Numbered from the stretch's first letter, positions 41,566 to 49,920 are shown. The stretch is DNA of 64,000 nt from JAFGKK01 sp964521085 (GCA_964521085.1 CAZFPL010000001.1:1-64000); one strand, 5' to 3'. Numbers and translations are program-made. The notes: generated from the letters alone by a model not told the origin.

Positions 41566-42450
41566 CTACTCCACGACGGCGACTTGCGTTCTGTGCGAGT
41601 GATACCCTTCCACGGCAAACAGTATCAACGCCAGCCAGATTATTCCAAACCCGATCAATCGCTCCGTCGTCAGCGGTTCGTCGTATATCAACACGCCGAT
41701 CAGGAAATACATCGTGGGCGCGATGTATTGCAGGACGCCGATCAGGAACAGCGTGATCCGCTGGGTCGCCGCGGCGAACATCAGCAGGGGGATCGCCGTG
41801 ACCACGCCCGCTCCGATCATCAGGAGGTTTGACCATGCGCCGGAGTGAAGGAAGGCGCCCTGGCCCGTGGTCTCCACATATACCAGGTAGGCAAGCGCCG
41901 GAAGGAATAGGATCATCGTCTCCAGCGTCACGCTGTGGAGTGAATTAAGCGGCGCCACTTTCTGCACGAATCCATAGATCCCGAAGGAAAGCGCCAGGGT
42001 CAGTCCGATCCAGGGGAAATACCCGTAGGCGAAGGTCAGGTAGAGCATACCGGCTGCGGCCAGCCCGATCGGGATCCATTGAAACGGTCGCAGGCGCTCG
42101 CGGAGGATCACCACCCCAAGCAGCATGGAGAGCAGCGGATTGATGAAATATCCCAGGCTGGTCTCCACGATGTATCCGGCGTTGACCGCCCAGACGTAGG
42201 TCAGCCAGTTGATCGCCAGGAACACCGCCGCGATGCCGTAGACGAGCAGGATGCGTGGCGAGGAGATCTCGGAACGGAAGGCCTTGCCCTGGCGGAGCAG
42301 AAGTACGAGGATGATCATGAAGACGAACGACCACACGATGCGGTGGCCGAGCAGCTGCAGCGCCGGGACGTGCTGAAGCGCCTTCCAATACATGGGGAAG
42401 AGGCCCCAGGTGAAATAGGCGCCGACCGCGTACCAGAAACCCTTATTCAT
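41566..42450 (-). CDS. rarD: RarD-type EamA transporter
   Basis: 294 residues, ten membrane helices in two EamA halves. The N-terminus GFWYAVGAYFTWGLFPMYWKAL and the VPALQLLGHRIVWSF loop are specific to RarD, and YFINPLLSMLLGV and LQYIAPTMYFLIGV mark each half. RarD was named for chloramphenicol sensitivity; its physiological substrate is not settled. It overlaps the 3' end of the upstream thiamine-binding gene by eight bases and ends ten bases from the convergent NAGPA gene. Confidence 0.92.
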   Translation of the reverse strand: MNKGFWYAVGAYFTWGLFPMYWKALQHVPALQLLGHRIVWSFVFMIILVLLLRQGKAFRSEISSPRILLVYGIAAVFLAINWLTYVWAVNAGYIVETSLGYFINPLLSMLLGVVILRERLRPFQWIPIGLAAAGMLYLTFAYGYFPWIGLTLALSFGIYGFVQKVAPLNSLHSVTLETMILFLPALAYLVYVETTGQGAFLHSGAWSNLLMIGAGVVTAIPLLMFAAATQRITLFLIGVLQYIAPTMYFLIGVLIYDEPLTTERLIGFGIIWLALILFAVEGYHSHRTQVAVVE

Positions 42451-42763
42451 GCACTTTGCTCCCGTCCATCATTCGTTTCTCCACGCTGGCGATTTTCTCT
42501 TCCATCGTCTGATCCCGGTCGGTGCGCGTCCCGATTTTCAGCGTGGTGAAGATCCGCGGCGCGCCCATCTGGTGGACGGTTTCGTGGCAGCGTTTGACCG
42601 CCGCAAAAACCGCATCCCATTCCCCTTCCAGGTTGGTGCCGTTGGCGTGCAGCTGGATTTTTAATCCTGCGTCGCGCAGGATCTTTTCGCATGCGGCGAC
42701 GTACGGGCTAAGCGATACGCCGGCGCCGATGGGAACAATCGTGAAATCCGCGATCACCTTCAT
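42443..42763 (-). CDS. MTH1187 family thiamine-binding protein
   Basis: 106 residues. MKVIADFTIVPIGAGVSLSPYVA, IQLHANGTNLEGEWDAVFAAVKRCHE and TTLKIGTRTDR are the family's conserved parts. Members of the MTH1187/YkoF-like group bind thiamine or related pyrimidine compounds. The start ATG 42763 follows TTGGAGGTCGTT. Translationally coupled to rarD, so RarD may transport a related compound here (inference). Confidence 0.9.
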   Translation of the reverse strand: MKVIADFTIVPIGAGVSLSPYVAACEKILRDAGLKIQLHANGTNLEGEWDAVFAAVKRCHETVHQMGAPRIFTTLKIGTRTDRDQTMEEKIASVEKRMMDGSKVHE

Positions 42764-42796
42764 AACGACCTCCAATTTCCATAAAACCTTTTTACT

Positions 42797-42845
42797 GCAA
42801 AGCCCGCCCTCGGTGGTCGGGCCGGGGGGCGCAAAGGGCGCAAAG
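42797..42845. repeat. Left arm of a 49-bp inverted repeat
   Basis: The 49 bases are the exact reverse complement of 44179-44227. They contain GCCCGCCCTCGGTGGTCGGG and end GCGCAAAGGGCGCAAAG. Confidence 0.95.
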
Positions 42846-42858
42846 AAAATTTTTGGAA

Positions 42859-43236
42859 TTATAAATTATTCACCATCCGACGTATTCCGTCCTTTATCAG
42901 CCTGACATTCCAATTTATCAGAAAACCCAACCGGCAATCCCGCATGCGGAGATAGGTTAATAACTGGGCTTCGTGCAGCGGAAGCAGCATTTCAACAGAT
43001 TTATTCTCGATAATAACAGAATTCTCGACGATCATATCCAAGCGATATCCGGGGATGATATTTAGAGTTCCGTATTTGATCGGCTGATCCACCTCGCTAT
43101 CAACGTGAAGCCCTCGTTGCCGTAATTCGTGTGCCAGACATGTCTGATATGTAGATTCCAATAATCCCGGCCCAAGCGCTCGATGGACTTTTACCGATGC
43201 ATCGACTATCTGTTTGCCGATCTGTTCAATATCCAT
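42859..43236 (-). CDS. GxxExxY family protein
   Basis: 125 residues. The name motif appears as GPGLLESTYQTCLAHEL, followed by DMIVENSVIIENKSVE, a strand-turn pattern like PD-(D/E)XK nucleases (D...E-x-K), and LGFLINWNVRLIKDGIRRMV. The family is widespread and its function is not established; a nuclease-like fold is suggested by the motif spacing. The start ATG 43236 follows GGGGGAGAAC. It lies within the 49-bp inverted repeat pair. Confidence 0.9.
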   Translation of the reverse strand: MDIEQIGKQIVDASVKVHRALGPGLLESTYQTCLAHELRQRGLHVDSEVDQPIKYGTLNIIPGYRLDMIVENSVIIENKSVEMLLPLHEAQLLTYLRMRDCRLGFLINWNVRLIKDGIRRMVNNL

Positions 43237-43299
43237 GTTCTCCCCCTTTTTCAATATTATAAATCTTTGCGTTCTTTGTGGCTTTGCGGTGATAAGGTT

Positions 43300-44109
43300 T
43301 TACCCCAGCGCCACGTCCAACACCATCATCAGCACAAATCCCAGCATCGCGCCGATCGTCGCCGGATCGGTGTTCTTCTCGGATTGGGATTCCGGGATAA
43401 GCTCCTCGATCACGACGTAGATCATCGCGCCGGCGGCGAAGGCGAGGGCGTACGGAAGCAGCGGCCGGACGAGGAGAACGGCGGTCGCGCCGAGCACCGC
43501 CGCAATCGGTTCCACAATCCCGGAAAGCTGCCCGTACCAGAAGGATCGCATCCGCGACATCCCTTCCCGCCGCAGCGGAATGGATACGGCGGCTCCCTCC
43601 GGAAAATTCTGCAGCCCGATCCCGAGTGCGAGTGCGACAGCCCCGGCGAGCGAGGCGGCGGGCAGCCCTGCGCCCACTGCGCCGAAGGCAACCCCGACCG
43701 CGAGTCCTTCGGGGATGTTATGCAGTGTGATGGCCAGAACCAGCAGGATCGAACGCTGCCAGCCGGTGCGGATGCCCTCGGCGTCCTCGATCGGTAGGCC
43801 GAGGTGCAGGTGCGGCAGGATCCGGTCCGCGCCCCACAGGAAGGCGCCGCCCAGGAGAAAGCCGACGGCTACGGGAATCCATTCCGGCAGCGGCCCCTCG
43901 GCGGCCATCTCGAGGGCGGGGGAAAGCAGCGACCAGAAGGAAGCGGCGATCATCACCCCGGCGGCGAATCCGAGCATCGAGTTGAGCAGCCGGCGGTTCA
44001 CCGAGCGGAAGAGAAAGACCATGGCGGCGCCCAGCGCGGTGACGAGCCAGGTGAAAAGGGTTCCCAGCAGGGCCTGGAGGATCGGGGAGAGCGAAGAGAA
44101 CCATTCCAT
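43300..44109 (-). CDS. ZIP family metal transporter
   Basis: 269 residues with eight predicted membrane helices. Helix 4 holds LAITLHNIPEGLAVGVAFG and helix 5 ALGIGLQNFPEGAAVSIPLR, the paired metal-binding motifs of ZIP proteins. A His-containing loop (RILPHLHLGLPIED) follows helix 3. It likely imports zinc or a related divalent ion. It shares the inverted-repeat-bounded segment with the GxxExxY gene. Confidence 0.93.
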   Translation of the reverse strand: MEWFSSLSPILQALLGTLFTWLVTALGAAMVFLFRSVNRRLLNSMLGFAAGVMIAASFWSLLSPALEMAAEGPLPEWIPVAVGFLLGGAFLWGADRILPHLHLGLPIEDAEGIRTGWQRSILLVLAITLHNIPEGLAVGVAFGAVGAGLPAASLAGAVALALGIGLQNFPEGAAVSIPLRREGMSRMRSFWYGQLSGIVEPIAAVLGATAVLLVRPLLPYALAFAAGAMIYVVIEELIPESQSEKNTDPATIGAMLGFVLMMVLDVALG

Positions 44110-44178
44110 GATCCAGTACCTCCAAAAACCTTTTTACCGTAAAGACGCAAAGGGCGCCAAGAATTAAAATTTAAAAAC

Positions 44179-44227
44179 CTTTGCGCCCTTTGCGCCCCCC
44201 GGCCCGACCACCGAGGGCGGGCTTTGC
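44179..44227. repeat. Right arm of the 49-bp inverted repeat
   Basis: Exact reverse complement of 42797-42845. Nearby ACCTTTTTACCGTAAAGACG (44128-44147) resembles the sequence beside the left arm (42787-42800), so the similarity extends past the perfect arms. Confidence 0.95.
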
Positions 44228-44240
44228 GGTGATGTTTTTC

Positions 44241-45287
44241 TTAGCATATCCTCGGAAGAAGTTCGCCCGGCAGCATGTCGATGATCCGCGTGCCGCCGAT
44301 CGCCGTTCGCAGGTGGACGCGATGATGCGGTTCCTCCACCGCATGGCCGATGGCCGCCGCCTCACTCCCATAAGGATGCGACCGCATCGCCGCGAGAACC
44401 GCATCCGCGTCCTTCTTTGCGACGAATGCCGCCAGCTTGCCCTCGTTGGCGACGTACAGCGGATCGAAGCCGAGCATTTCGCAGGCCGCGCGCACAGGCC
44501 CATGCACGGGGATCGCCTGTTCCTCGAGTTCCACCCCGACCTTGGATTGCGCTGCGATTTCCACCAGCGTCGTCGCCAGACCGCCGCGGGTCGGATCGCG
44601 CAGGACGTGCACCTCGCCGGCGGCGACCATCTTCGCGACAAGATCGTTCAAGGGCGCGACGTCGCTCTTCAGGTCGGTTTCGAATCCCAGTCCTTCGCGC
44701 GCCGAAAGGACCGCGATGCCGTGGTCGCCGACCGCGCCGGAGAGCAGCACCACATCGCCGGGCCGGGCGCCATCCCCGGTTATCTTTACGCCGGGAACGA
44801 GCCGGCCGATGCCGGACGTATTAATAAAGAGGCCGTCCGCCTTGCCGCGTTCCACCACCTTTGTATCCCCCGCCGCCAAATACACGCCCGCTTCGTTGGC
44901 CGCTGCGCGGGCGGAGCGCAGGATGCGGTCGAGCGTTTCCAGCGGCAGCCCTTCCTCGAGGATGCAGCCGATGCTGAGCGCAACCGGCGTGGCGCCGACC
45001 ATCGCCAAATCGTTGACGGTCCCGCAAACCGCCAGGCGCCCGATATCGCCGCCGGGGAAGAAGAGCGGCCGGACGACGTAACTGTCGGTGGTGAAGGCAA
45101 GACTACCGGCGCTGAATTCGAGGATCGCCGAATCATCAAGCGAACGGGGCGCGGAATCCCCGAGCGCGGGCAGGATCACCCGCTCGAGCAAGTCGTGACT
45201 CAGCCGGCCGCCCGACCCGTGGCCGAGTACCACACGCTCGCCGGGTTGGAGAGGCAGGGGGCAGGAGAAGGATTCGAAGTTGGGCAT
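44241..45287 (-). CDS. hypE: Hydrogenase maturation factor HypE
   Basis: 348 residues in the PurM/ThiL-type fold. VLGHGSGGRLSHDLLERVI at the start, DPTRGGLATTLVEIAAQS in the middle and the C-terminal PRIC are diagnostic. The terminal Cys receives the carbamoyl group from HypF and is dehydrated to thiocyanate, the source of the CN ligands of [NiFe]-hydrogenase. The ATG at 45287 has GGGGAGCTTCC upstream. It is the last gene of the hyp cluster. Confidence 0.97.
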   Translation of the reverse strand: MPNFESFSCPLPLQPGERVVLGHGSGGRLSHDLLERVILPALGDSAPRSLDDSAILEFSAGSLAFTTDSYVVRPLFFPGGDIGRLAVCGTVNDLAMVGATPVALSIGCILEEGLPLETLDRILRSARAAANEAGVYLAAGDTKVVERGKADGLFINTSGIGRLVPGVKITGDGARPGDVVLLSGAVGDHGIAVLSAREGLGFETDLKSDVAPLNDLVAKMVAAGEVHVLRDPTRGGLATTLVEIAAQSKVGVELEEQAIPVHGPVRAACEMLGFDPLYVANEGKLAAFVAKKDADAVLAAMRSHPYGSEAAAIGHAVEEPHHRVHLRTAIGGTRIIDMLPGELLPRIC

Positions 45288-45362
45288 GGAAGCTCCCCTC
45301 ACCCCCCATCCCCCTCTCCCGGATTATTCCGGGAGAGGGGGAGCGAGGGGGTGAGGCGATAT
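45288..45362. repeat. Palindromic repeat between hypD and hypE
   Basis: CCCCCTCTCCCGGA / TCCGGGAGAGGGGG near 45310-45341, inside a wider CCTCACCCCC / GGGGGTGAGG inverted pair. The hypD frame runs into it, so it encodes the last HypD residues. Confidence 0.9.
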
Positions 45363-46432
45363 CTAAAATACGCCGCGCAGGCGCCTTCAGCGCTGACCAT
45401 CGGCGCGCCAAGCGGACAGGTCGGCGTGCATTCTTTTCCAAATGCCGGGCACTCGAGCGGTTTCTTCACGCCCTGCAGCACTAGGCCGGCGATGCACAGG
45501 GGCGATTCCTTCGGCGCGATTTGCCCCACGTCGAACCGCTTTTCGGCGTCGAAGGGAGCCAGCACATCGCGCAGTTTCCAGCCGCTGCCGGGGATCACGC
45601 CGATCCCGCGCCAGGCGCGGTCGCATTCGACGAAGGCGCGCCCGATCGCATCCTGCGCGGAGCGGTTTCCCTCGCGCGAGACGGCCCGCGTATACGCGTT
45701 TTCCACTTCGTGACGGCCCCTTTCGAGCTGCCGCACCGCGCCTAATAATCCGCGCAGCAGATCCACCGGCTCGAAGCCGGTGACGACCATCGGCGCGCGG
45801 AACCTCGCCGCAAGCGGTTCATATTCCGTGTATCCCATCACCGTGCACACGTGACCGGCGGCCAGGAAGGCCTGAACGCGGTTGGTCGGGGAGGAGAGGA
45901 TGGCTTCGATTGCGGGCGGTACGCGGACATGCGAAACCAGCATCGAAAAATTCCTGAGTCCGCGTTCCCTGGCCTGCAGAACCGTCATCGCGTTGGGCGG
46001 CGCGGTGGTTTCGAATCCGATCGCGAAGAAAACAACCTGCCGGTCCGGATTGGCCTCGGCGATCGTCAGCGCCTCGAGCGGGGAATACACCACGCGTACA
46101 TCGCCGCCGCGGGCGCGCACGCCGAACAGGTCCTGCCCCGACCCGGGGACGCGCAGCATGTCGCCGAACGAGGTGAAGATCACCTCCGGTCGCGAAGCAA
46201 TCGCGATCGCGCGGTCGATCTGCTCGAGCGGCGTCACGCACACCGGGCAGCCCGGCCCGTGAACCAGTTCGATCTGCGCGGGGAGCATTCCGTCGAGGCC
46301 GTGCCGCAGGAAGGAATGCGTCTGCCCGCCGCAGATCTCCATGATCGTCCACGGTTTGGTCACCGTCCGCCGGATCTCTTCCAGCAGGGCGGCGGTCGCC
46401 TTCGGGTCGCGGTATTCGTCGAGGTATTTCAT
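45299..46432 (-). CDS. hypD: Hydrogenase maturation factor HypD
   Basis: 377 residues. The iron-sulfur protein HypD, with HypC, builds the Fe(CN)2CO unit. Diagnostic parts are IMEICGGQTHSFLRHGL, VHGPGCPVCVTP, FFAIGFETTAP, FLAAGHVCTVMGY and the C-terminal [4Fe-4S] Cys cluster KECTPTCPLGAP with GACAAYFRY. The start ATG 46432 is chosen because GCGGAGAAAC precedes it. About 19 residues after the natural family end are encoded by the palindromic repeat. Confidence 0.97.
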   Translation of the reverse strand: MKYLDEYRDPKATAALLEEIRRTVTKPWTIMEICGGQTHSFLRHGLDGMLPAQIELVHGPGCPVCVTPLEQIDRAIAIASRPEVIFTSFGDMLRVPGSGQDLFGVRARGGDVRVVYSPLEALTIAEANPDRQVVFFAIGFETTAPPNAMTVLQARERGLRNFSMLVSHVRVPPAIEAILSSPTNRVQAFLAAGHVCTVMGYTEYEPLAARFRAPMVVTGFEPVDLLRGLLGAVRQLERGRHEVENAYTRAVSREGNRSAQDAIGRAFVECDRAWRGIGVIPGSGWKLRDVLAPFDAEKRFDVGQIAPKESPLCIAGLVLQGVKKPLECPAFGKECTPTCPLGAPMVSAEGACAAYFRYRLTPSLPLSRNNPGEGDGG

Positions 46433-46551
46433 GTTTCTCCGCTGTCCTTTCCCCCTTTCCCAGCCTTCGCCCGGAGGAACACCGGGGCTTCGGCACCCCT
46501 CTCCCCCTTCCGGTTTCACGGGAAGGGGGAGAGGGGGAAGGGGCGAGGAGG
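46433..46551. repeat. Palindromic repeat between hypC and hypD
   Basis: CCCCTCTCCCCCTTCC / GGAAGGGGGAGAGGGG around 46496-46537, with a flanking GCCTTCGCCCGGAGG segment that has a close counterpart near 49827. Confidence 0.85.
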
Positions 46552-46782
46552 TTAGGACAATTCGCCCATTTCGCGGAACACCTTCAGCGTCTCCTCGGCT
46601 TCGTCGGGAGAAAGCACGTTGAGCGCGAAGCCCGCGTGGACGATCACGTAATCGCCGATCTTCGCTTCGGGAACGTATGCCAGGCAGGCTTCCTTCACCA
46701 CGCCGCCGTAATCGATCCGGCCCATGCGCATCGATCCGCTTTCATGGGTATCCAATATTTTTCCAGGCACACCAAGGCACAT
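46552..46782 (-). CDS. hypC: Hydrogenase maturation chaperone HypC
   Basis: 76 residues starting MCLGVPGKI, with the essential Cys2 that binds the iron unit, followed by the VxDYGG-like MRMGRIDYGGVVKEA and GDYVIVHAGFALNVL. It passes Fe(CN)2CO from HypD to the hydrogenase large subunit. It starts directly after the hypF stop without a gap. Confidence 0.97.
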   Translation of the reverse strand: MCLGVPGKILDTHESGSMRMGRIDYGGVVKEACLAYVPEAKIGDYVIVHAGFALNVLSPDEAEETLKVFREMGELS

Positions 46783-49143
46783 TCAGACCTCCATCATCGC
46801 GGCAATCACTGCCTGCCCGAGCGCCAATCCCCCGTCGTTTGTGGGCACGCGGTGGTGAGTGTAAACCTCGAACCCCGCTTCCCGCAAGGAGCCCGTCGCG
46901 AGTTCCAGGAGCAGCGCATTCTGCCACACTCCGCCGGAAAGGACGACCTCGTGGATCCCGCGGCCGGCCCGGACCGACTCGGCCGCTCGCACCGCGATCG
47001 AACGCACCGTGTTGTGGAAGCGGGCTCCGATGCGGGGGGCGGATTCTCCACCCCGCACATCATGGATCACCGCATCAAGCAAATCCCGCAGGCGGATGTT
47101 TTCCCCGTCGATTTGGAAAGGATACTCGCCCTTCTCGTCCATCCGGCTGCGTGCGAGTTCCTCGAGTTCGATGGCGCCCTGCGCCTCGTAATCGACCTCG
47201 GTGCAAACGCCGCTCAGCGCGGCGACGCAGTCGAACAGCCGCCCCAGGCTTGAGACCGGCGGGGTGTTCAGGCGGCGTCCCACCTGTGTGCGAACGATCT
47301 GCACCTGGCGCGCGGAGACACCGCGCAGAAACGGCAGATCGTCCACCGGCAGGCCGAGAGCCGATGCGAAGCCGACTGCGATCCGCCACGGATTGCGGGT
47401 CGCGGCGTCGCCGCCCGGGAGCGGGAGATATTCCAAATGCAGAACCCGTTCATATCGCCGGTAATCCGCCGCCAGGATTTCCGCGCCCCAGATTGCGCCA
47501 TCGGCGCCGTACCCGGTCCCGTCGAAGGCAAGCGCGATCACCGGCTGATCCCCCGCCAGGCCGTTATCCGCCATGCAGGCGGCCGCATGCGCGTGGTGGT
47601 GCTGCACGGCGACGAGCTTGCGCCCGCCGGCATGGTCGCACGCCCAGCGCGTGCCGAGGTATCCGGGATGCAGATCATGGGCGATGATCTTCGGCTCGGT
47701 ATGGAATAGGCGCTGGTAGCGTTCGACCGCCTCCTCGAAGGCGGCGAGTGTTTCCGCGTTTTCCATGTCGCCGATGTGCGGGCTGAGGAAAGCGTAGCGC
47801 CCGCGCGCCAGGCAGAATGCGTTTTTCAATTCGCCGCCGACGGCCAGGATCGGCGGAACGTCGCGCGGCAGTGAAATCGGCGCGGGTGCATATCCGCGCG
47901 ATCGGCGCAGGGGTTGTGTTTGTAGGGGCGATCCATGGATCGCCCTCGTTCCCATAGGGAAGACCCGCACGACCGAATCATCACAGCGTTGGATGATCTC
48001 CCGGTCATGAAGGAGGAACGCGTCCGCCAGCGGCCCGAGCCGCGCGAGCGCCTCATCGTTCCCGATTGCGATCGGCTCCTCGCTCAGGTTGCCGCTGGTC
48101 ATCACCAGCGCGGCGGGCGCGGATTCTTGGTCGAGTATCGGATCGCCCTGATGCAGAAGCAGGAGGTGCAGCGGCGAATAGGGCAGCATCACGCCGAGCG
48201 TTCCGTTGGCGGGCGCGACCTCTTCCGCAATCGGACAGGTAGCCCGCCGCCGCAGGATGACGATTGGTTTCTCCCGCCCGGCCAGCAGTGCGCGCTCAAT
48301 GTCGTCCATCTCGCAATAGCTTTCCGCCGCGTCCAGGTCGCGGACCATCACGGCGAAGGGTTTGGCGCTGCGGTGTTTGCGCCTCCGCAGTTCACGGACC
48401 GCTTCGGCGTTGACCGCGTCGCACGCCAGGTGGAATCCGCCCATTCCGCGGATGGCCAGGATGCGGCCTTCGCGCAACAGGCAGCGTGCGGTCAATATTG
48501 GTTCATACGGGGATCGGTTTTGTAGGGGCACAGCGTGCTGTGCCCTTTCCGGCAAGGGCACAGCACGCTGTGCCCCTACCATCCACACCCGCGGCCCGCA
48601 CGCCTGGCAGGCGACGGGCTGGGCGTCGAATCGGCGGTCGTTTGGATTTTCATATTCCGTTTTGCATTCCGGGCACATCGCGAACGGCGCCATGCTGGTC
48701 CGCGGCCGGTCGTACGGCACATCGCGGATGATCGTCAGGCGCGGACCGCAGTTGGTGCAATTGATGAACGGGTAAAGGTAGCGTCGGTCGTCCGGGTCGA
48801 GAAGTTCGCGCGCGCAATCGCCGCAAATGGCGATATCCGGCGTGACCGGTTGAAAATCGCCGGGGCGGGGGACGGAGGCGCGGATCTCGAATGCGGAATA
48901 CCCGGCTGCCGGGAGGGTCTCCCACTCGAGCGAATCGATGTGCGCCAGGGGCGGTGCTTCGGCGCGCAGCGCGGCAGTGAACTGATCCAGCTCGGCGGCA
49001 TCCCCCTCGGCGGTGATCTCGACCGATCCCGAGGTGTTGCATACCCAGCCGCGGATCCCAAGCCGCGCGGCTAGGTTGTAGACGAACGGCCGGAAGCCGA
49101 CGCCCTGTACCGTCCCGCTAATGCGGATTCTTCTGGCTTCCAT
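46783..49143 (-). CDS. hypF: Carbamoyltransferase HypF
   Basis: 786 residues. In order: acylphosphatase domain (GTVQGVGFRPFVYNLA), two zinc-finger motifs (CGDCARELLDP, CTNCGPR, CPECKTEYENP, CQACGPR), a YrdC-like domain (ILAIRGMGGFHLACDA) and the carbamoyltransferase part (QHHHAHAAACMADNGL, AFDGTGYGADGAIWGAE). HypF uses carbamoyl phosphate to modify HypE. Two palindromic repeats are inserted in frame: one encodes about residues 189-208, between zinc finger and YrdC domain, the other about residues 400-407. Neither breaks a catalytic motif. It overlaps hypB by 26 bases. Confidence 0.97.
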   Translation of the reverse strand: MEARRIRISGTVQGVGFRPFVYNLAARLGIRGWVCNTSGSVEITAEGDAAELDQFTAALRAEAPPLAHIDSLEWETLPAAGYSAFEIRASVPRPGDFQPVTPDIAICGDCARELLDPDDRRYLYPFINCTNCGPRLTIIRDVPYDRPRTSMAPFAMCPECKTEYENPNDRRFDAQPVACQACGPRVWMVGAQRAVPLPERAQHAVPLQNRSPYEPILTARCLLREGRILAIRGMGGFHLACDAVNAEAVRELRRRKHRSAKPFAVMVRDLDAAESYCEMDDIERALLAGREKPIVILRRRATCPIAEEVAPANGTLGVMLPYSPLHLLLLHQGDPILDQESAPAALVMTSGNLSEEPIAIGNDEALARLGPLADAFLLHDREIIQRCDDSVVRVFPMGTRAIHGSPLQTQPLRRSRGYAPAPISLPRDVPPILAVGGELKNAFCLARGRYAFLSPHIGDMENAETLAAFEEAVERYQRLFHTEPKIIAHDLHPGYLGTRWACDHAGGRKLVAVQHHHAHAAACMADNGLAGDQPVIALAFDGTGYGADGAIWGAEILAADYRRYERVLHLEYLPLPGGDAATRNPWRIAVGFASALGLPVDDLPFLRGVSARQVQIVRTQVGRRLNTPPVSSLGRLFDCVAALSGVCTEVDYEAQGAIELEELARSRMDEKGEYPFQIDGENIRLRDLLDAVIHDVRGGESAPRIGARFHNTVRSIAVRAAESVRAGRGIHEVVLSGGVWQNALLLELATGSLREAGFEVYTHHRVPTNDGGLALGQAVIAAMMEV
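47926..47945. repeat. Perfect palindrome inside hypF (second)
   Basis: A 20-bp perfect palindrome, GGGCGATCCA and its inverse, preceded by TGTAG. It is in frame in hypF and codes for part of an insertion just before LRRSRGYAP. Confidence 0.9.
48522..48579. repeat. Perfect inverted repeat inside hypF (first)
   Basis: Two 24-base arms (48522-48545 and 48556-48579) that are perfect reverse complements, with a 10-base loop. The outer ends are GTAGGGGC and GCCCCTAC. Each arm also contains its own GGGCACAGC/GCTGTGCCC hairpin. Confidence 0.95.
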
Positions 49144-49792
49144 GCTTCACTTGCCCGACGATCCAATCCGCAAACGCGGGGAGGCCTTCGCCGGTCCGGC
49201 ACGAAAGCGGGAAGGAGGCCAGCCCCGGGTTGAGGGCTTCCACGCCGCGGCGGAAGTAATCCATATTGAAAGGAACATAGGGAAGCAGGTCGGTCTTGTT
49301 GATCACCAGCGCCTGCACGCCGCGGTACATGCCGGGATATTTATAGGGTTTGTCGTCGCCTTCGGGGATCGATGCGATGAGCAGGTTGAGATGCGTGCCG
49401 AGTTTGAACGCGGCCGGACAGACCAGGTTGCCGACGTTCTCCACAATCAGCAAGTCGATTCGCTCGAGGGGTAGAGAACCGAGCGCGCCGCGGACCATCA
49501 CCGCGTCCAGGTGGCACTCGCCGCCGGTGTTGATCTGCACCGCCGGGATCCCGGCCGCAGCCGCCTTGTCGGCGTCGATCGATCCGGCCAGGTCGCCCTC
49601 GATCACGCCCAGCCGCAGGCGGCCTTGCAGCGCTTCGAGAGTCGCCAGGATCAGGCTGGTCTTCCCCGCACCGGGTGATGCCATCAGGTTGACGGCAAAC
49701 ACGCCGGCCGCATCCAAGGTGGCGCGATTTTCCTCGGCGACCTTGTCGTTGGCGGAAAGAATGTTTTCGACGATCGGGACGGTTTGCGGCAT
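49118..49792 (-). CDS. hypB: Hydrogenase nickel incorporation GTPase HypB
   Basis: 224 residues. Walker A is NLMASPGAGKTSLIL, followed by VIEGDLAGSIDADKA, INTGGECHLDA and the base-recognition motif VINKTDLLPY. The N-terminal His-rich stretch seen in some HypB proteins is missing, so it lacks the nickel store but keeps the metal GTPase. The start ATG 49792 follows AAGGATCATC. It delivers nickel to the hydrogenase large subunit with HypA. Confidence 0.97.
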   Translation of the reverse strand: MPQTVPIVENILSANDKVAEENRATLDAAGVFAVNLMASPGAGKTSLILATLEALQGRLRLGVIEGDLAGSIDADKAAAAGIPAVQINTGGECHLDAVMVRGALGSLPLERIDLLIVENVGNLVCPAAFKLGTHLNLLIASIPEGDDKPYKYPGMYRGVQALVINKTDLLPYVPFNMDYFRRGVEALNPGLASFPLSCRTGEGLPAFADWIVGQVKHGSQKNPH

Positions 49793-49799
49793 GATGATC

Positions 49800-49920
49800 C
49801 TTATCTGTCCTAACCCCCTCACCCCGCCTTCGCTCCGGAAGAGCACCGGAGCTTGCGGCACCCCTCTCCCCCTTCCCCTTATGGGGAAGGGGGAGAGGGG
49901 CAGGGGGAGCGGGGGTTAGG
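49800..49920. repeat. Palindromic repeat between hypA and hypB
   Basis: CCCCTCTCCCCCTTCCCC / GGGGAAGGGGGAGAGGGG about 49861-49899, inside CTAACCCCC / GGGGGTTAG. The stop codon of hypA (TAA, minus strand) comes from the edge of the repeat. Confidence 0.9.

Noticed and set aside
42859..44109. Calling the inverted-repeat-bounded segment a transposon
   Set aside because: No transposase is inside and no target-site duplication could be recognised; recorded as a finding instead.
44181..45713. A 510-codon + strand frame opposite hypE and hypD
   Set aside because: It is an antisense shadow of GC-rich hyp genes with Arg/His-rich low-quality sequence; the minus-strand genes are certain.
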